From: Anaerolineaceae bacterium
GTDB lineage: Bacteria > Planctomycetota > Phycisphaerae > FEN-1346 > JAACEH01
DNA: 7,999 nucleotides
Reading direction: 5' to 3'
Assembly: GCA_011682595.1 (NCBI GenBank)
Contig: JAACEH010000061.1
Coordinates: 1 to 7,999, forward strand
This document shows positions 6,070 to 7,999 of this stretch, piece after piece (the first letter of the stretch is position 1; every line of letters begins with the position of its first letter). The position numbers and the translations under genes were made by a program. Under the pieces are notes generated by a model, which saw nothing but the letters and a program-made list of their open reading frames with translations, was not told where the DNA came from and ran no database searches.

Positions 6070-6927
6070 TTACTTACAGCGCCGCTCGATGGCCTTGAGG
6101 AACTTCAGGTCCTCGACCAGTTTCTGGTCGGTCTTCTTGTCGGGGTTGAAATCCTCGAAGCTCAGCCAGCCGTTGTAGCCGACGGCCTGGAGCGACCGCA
6201 CGAGTTCCTCGAAATCGACGAAGCCGTTCTTCATCGGCGCGAAACTCGGCTTCCACACCACCGCTCCGTCGCGGGTCGCCCCGGCCACGTCCCACCGCGA
6301 GTTCTTGACGTGAACGTGGGCCAGGTAGGGGCCCAACATCTCCAGCCCCATCTGGTACTGCTCGTACCCCTCGTAGACCATGTTGCCGGGATCGTAGATG
6401 ATGCCGATCCGCCGGGGCGAGAAGTTGCCGCAGAATTGGGCGGCCGCGGCGGCGCTGGCCGTGATGATGCCCATGTGAATCTCGACCACCGGTCGGACCT
6501 TGAACCGGGCGGCGTACTTGACGACTTTCTCGTAGGACCGCACCGCCTTGGCGTACAGCTTCTTCCAGCCGATTGTCTTGTCGTAGCGCGGCACGCCCAC
6601 GCGAACCAGCGGCGCGCCCAATGCCGCCGCGGCCTCGATGGCCGGCTTGTACTGTTTCGGATCAGTGCAGGAAGCATAGGCCGCCAGGGCCGGGGTCTTC
6701 AGTCCGGCCTGGCGACACAACCGCTTGACCGCGGGCACTTCCTCCCGCCAGTGGCGGGGGTCGATGGTGGCCCGGTTGCCGGCCCAGAAGCCGCCCTGGG
6801 GATCGACCTTCTCGGGGCGGTTGTAGAATCGCCACTCGACGCCGTCGTAACCCCATTTCTTCAGCCGCTTGACCGCCTCCTCGGGAGGGTACTCGGGCAT
6901 GCATACGGTAAAGACGGAGTACTTCAT
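6070..6927 (-). CDS. Sugar phosphate isomerase/epimerase family protein (xylose-isomerase-like TIM barrel)
   Basis: A 285-residue cytoplasmic protein of typical family length. The barrel begins MKYSVFTVCMPEYPPEEAVK, then WGYDGVEWRF at strand 2 (25-34). The metal ligands expected of the AP-endonuclease-2 / IolE / hydroxypyruvate-isomerase superfamily are present: E149 in VVEIHMG, D179 in IIYDPGN, H206 in HVHVKN and E258 in WLSFEDF. These would bind a divalent cation used to isomerise or epimerise a sugar or sugar derivative. The substrate cannot be read from the sequence; planctomycetes carry many paralogues, often in carbohydrate degradation. The ATG at 6925-6927 has AAGGAGA at a 6-base spacing. 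A near-consensus promoter at 7075-7103 gives a leader of about 140 bases that begins within a hexamer repeat. It is convergent with the COQ7-like gene and divergent from the lipoprotein gene. Confidence 0.92.
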   Translation of the reverse strand: MKYSVFTVCMPEYPPEEAVKRLKKWGYDGVEWRFYNRPEKVDPQGGFWAGNRATIDPRHWREEVPAVKRLCRQAGLKTPALAAYASCTDPKQYKPAIEAAAALGAPLVRVGVPRYDKTIGWKKLYAKAVRSYEKVVKYAARFKVRPVVEIHMGIITASAAAAAQFCGNFSPRRIGIIYDPGNMVYEGYEQYQMGLEMLGPYLAHVHVKNSRWDVAGATRDGAVVWKPSFAPMKNGFVDFEELVRSLQAVGYNGWLSFEDFNPDKKTDQKLVEDLKFLKAIERRCK

Positions 6928-6954
6928 GCGTTCTCTCCTTTTCTATAGGGGCGT

Positions 6955-7007
6955 GCCTCCGAATGAGGCGATTCCCATGCCGCGGCCCCGGCTGGCCCCC
7001 AAGCCGG
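6955..7007 (-). other. Two short hairpins in the isomerase leader
   Basis: In the predicted leader, GCCTC/GAGGC (arms 6955-6959 and 6965-6969, 5-base loop) lies 15 bases before the Shine-Dalgarno site. CCGGCT/AGCCGG (arms 6988-6993 and 7002-7007, 8-base loop) lies between it and the hexamer tract. They could affect translation, but short GC stems are expected by chance in sequence this rich in G and C. I recognise no known riboswitch. Confidence 0.35.
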
Positions 7008-7021
7008 CCGCCACGCCAACC

Positions 7022-7074
7022 GGCAGCGGCAGCGGCAGCGGCAGCGGCAGCGGCAGCGGCAGCGGCAGCGGCAG
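7022..7074. repeat. Hexanucleotide microsatellite (GGCAGC), 8.8 units
   Basis: Eight perfect tandem copies of GGCAGC plus five further bases, 53 bases without an interruption. On the minus strand this is a GCTGCC tract. Its right end touches the -10 hexamer of the isomerase promoter, so the predicted transcription start (about 7068) lies inside the tract and nearly all of it would be transcribed in the leader. A perfect tract of this kind is prone to slippage, which would change leader length in 6-base steps. Confidence 0.95.
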
Positions 7075-7103
7075 ATTTTAGTTGCAACTTCTCGTGCTGT
7101 CAA
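7075..7103 (-). promoter_or_regulatory. Near-consensus sigma-70 promoter of the isomerase gene
   Basis: On the minus strand a perfect -35 TTGACA (7098-7103) and a -10 TAAAAT (7075-7080, 5 of 6 consensus) are separated by exactly 17 bases (7081-7097). This is the best promoter in the window. The predicted start is about 7068, giving a leader of about 140 bases to the isomerase ATG at 6927. Confidence 0.75.
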
Positions 7104-7172
7104 TCAAACTATCGGCGTATTTTGGCGATGATGATAGCGTCGGTAAGTTCACGGAATCAGCGGGGCAGAGCC

Positions 7173-7850
7173 ATGGCTTTTCGATTTCGCAGACAGATCA
7201 TTCTGGTCTCGGCCCTGGCCGGTCTTGGCCTAGCCTTGGGGGGATGCGCAGGCCAACCCTTTGCCGCAATCTCGCTGGGCGACATGAACCGCCAACTGGT
7301 CGCCAACACCCTGGGGCCGGCGGCCGTGCAGACGCCCGACGGCTATTCCCTGGAGACGCACAACAAGTGGCCGACCATCATCAAGGTGGTCCACGTCGTG
7401 GTGCCGGCCGACGGTGTGGCCCAGTGGAAGACCAGCCTGACGGCCAGCGTCATTCACATGATGGCCATCCAGACGATCAACATCGACGCCGTCTATGAAG
7501 GCCCCGTTCCCGAGGAACTGGTCAACAGCCTGCGGGCCCCGCAGTTGGACGACCAGAACGCTTTTCTTGCCCGGTTGATCGACTTCGCGCGCCAGAAGAC
7601 CAACCTCGGCCTGACCGAGAAATGGAAAAATTCCGACGCCCTGAAAAACGATCCCTACCGCAGCCGATTCATCGGTGTGCTGAATTTCGGATGGTCCGAC
7701 CTGCGCGGTCGCGGCCGACTCAGCCGCACGCGCTTCACCGCCCAGGTGCACGGCGCATCGAGCCGCCTCGACCTCAGCAGCCTGGCCAAAGGCATCTACC
7801 GCATTCAGATGAAAAGCACCGTAGCCCTCGGCCCCCTGCCGGTCCTGTGA
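7173..7850 (+). CDS. Unrecognised lipoprotein
   Basis: A 225-residue protein I cannot place in a family. The N-terminus is a lipoprotein signal: basic MAFRFRRQ, hydrophobic IILVSALAGLGLAL, and lipobox L22-G-G-C25. The mature part has mixed alpha/beta character with a beta-rich section (WPTIIKVVHVVVPADG), a helix-rich middle (ELVNSLRAPQLDDQNAFLARL) and a beta-like C-terminus (YRIQMKSTVALGPLPVL). I see no catalytic motif. I chose the ATG at 7173 because it places the signal peptide at the N-terminus; GGGGCAGAG just upstream is a weak ribosome-binding site. In-frame ATGs at 7128 and 7131 would add 14-15 residues before the basic region and have no better site. No clear plus-strand promoter was found in 7081-7172. 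It is divergent from the isomerase gene, with the hexamer tract between them. Confidence 0.8.
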   Translation: MAFRFRRQIILVSALAGLGLALGGCAGQPFAAISLGDMNRQLVANTLGPAAVQTPDGYSLETHNKWPTIIKVVHVVVPADGVAQWKTSLTASVIHMMAIQTINIDAVYEGPVPEELVNSLRAPQLDDQNAFLARLIDFARQKTNLGLTEKWKNSDALKNDPYRSRFIGVLNFGWSDLRGRGRLSRTRFTAQVHGASSRLDLSSLAKGIYRIQMKSTVALGPLPVL

Positions 7851-7889
7851 GCTTCGCCGTACGTCCCGTATGGGGGTGATGGGGTTGTT

Positions 7890-7999
7890 TCAGGAATCCA
7901 ACTGTCGTTTTCTGTATGCCGCCAAATCGTCCGCTGTCACCTCCTCCTGCGGCACCAGGCGGTAGTGCTTCTCAGACAGGATGGTGACTATCGCTGATT
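7890..7999 (-). CDS. C-terminal end of an unidentified protein, cut by the right edge
   Basis: On the minus strand a frame enters from the right edge and runs 36 codons to a TGA at 7890-7892. The peptide contains IVTILSEKHYRLVPQEE followed by VTADDLAAYRKRQLDS, a plausible soluble C-terminus with a charged amphipathic end. The segment is too short to assign a family. A small antitoxin-like or regulatory protein is possible, but so is the tail of a larger one. It converges on the lipoprotein gene, with 39 bases between the stop codons. Confidence 0.55.
   Translation of the reverse strand, partial: SAIVTILSEKHYRLVPQEEVTADDLAAYRKRQLDS

Noticed and set aside
7022..7074. The repeat tract as a CRISPR array
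   Set aside because: The period is only six bases and there are no spacers; it is a simple sequence repeat.
6963..7172. An N-terminal extension of the lipoprotein through the hexamer tract, giving a long poly-Ala run
   Set aside because: The extension would put a poly-Ala segment and about 70 unlike residues ahead of a clear lipoprotein signal peptide, has no ribosome-binding site, and crosses the isomerase promoter. The tract being in frame is one chance in three.
7851..7889. A bidirectional terminator between the two convergent genes
   Set aside because: The 39-base gap contains only weak, imperfect palindromes around CGTACG and CCCGTATGGG, and no T-tract on either strand.

Overview
The window is GC-rich chromosomal DNA, almost certainly bacterial. 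The gene content suggests Planctomycetota, perhaps a Phycisphaerae-like lineage: a secreted PQQ-type beta-propeller protein with a helical N-terminal half, a YdjY-domain secreted protein, a prenyltransferase/squalene-oxidase-repeat lipoprotein, a COQ7-like ferritin-fold protein and a xylose-isomerase-like TIM barrel. The assignment rests on recognising families and not on any search. I see no rRNA, tRNA, CRISPR array, integrase or transposase gene.

Layout. 1-1537 (minus) is the N-terminal 512 codons of a PQQ-like beta-propeller protein that runs off the left edge. 1538-1833 is intergenic and holds an intrinsic terminator, a short direct repeat and a paired-hairpin repeat element. 1834-5109 (minus) is a likely three-gene operon, transcribed in the order prenyltransferase-repeat lipoprotein, YdjY-domain protein, S-methyl-5'-thioadenosine phosphorylase (MTAP). 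Its gaps are 41 and 31 bases, each gene has a Shine-Dalgarno site, there is a TATAAT promoter at its head, and the intrinsic terminator lies just after MTAP. 5323-5883 (plus) is a COQ7-like di-iron protein, divergent from the operon. 5884-6069 separates two convergent genes and holds a second copy of the paired-hairpin element. 6070-6927 (minus) is a sugar phosphate isomerase/epimerase family protein with a near-consensus promoter. 6928-7172 is a divergent control region with a (GGCAGC) hexanucleotide tract. 7173-7850 (plus) is an unrecognised lipoprotein. 7890-7999 (minus) is the C-terminal end of another gene cut by the right edge.

How the parts may fit. Apart from MTAP, which salvages adenine and methylthioribose-1-phosphate from methylthioadenosine, and the presumably cytoplasmic isomerase, most products look like envelope or secreted proteins of unknown role. 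The operon pairs two exported proteins with a cytosolic salvage enzyme, and I see no clear pathway link. The most notable signals are non-coding. One is a family of oriented REP-like hairpins that occurs twice as an inverted pair of 81-82 bases. The other is a hexamer microsatellite beginning at the predicted transcription start of the isomerase gene. No complete novel defence or mobile system is visible.
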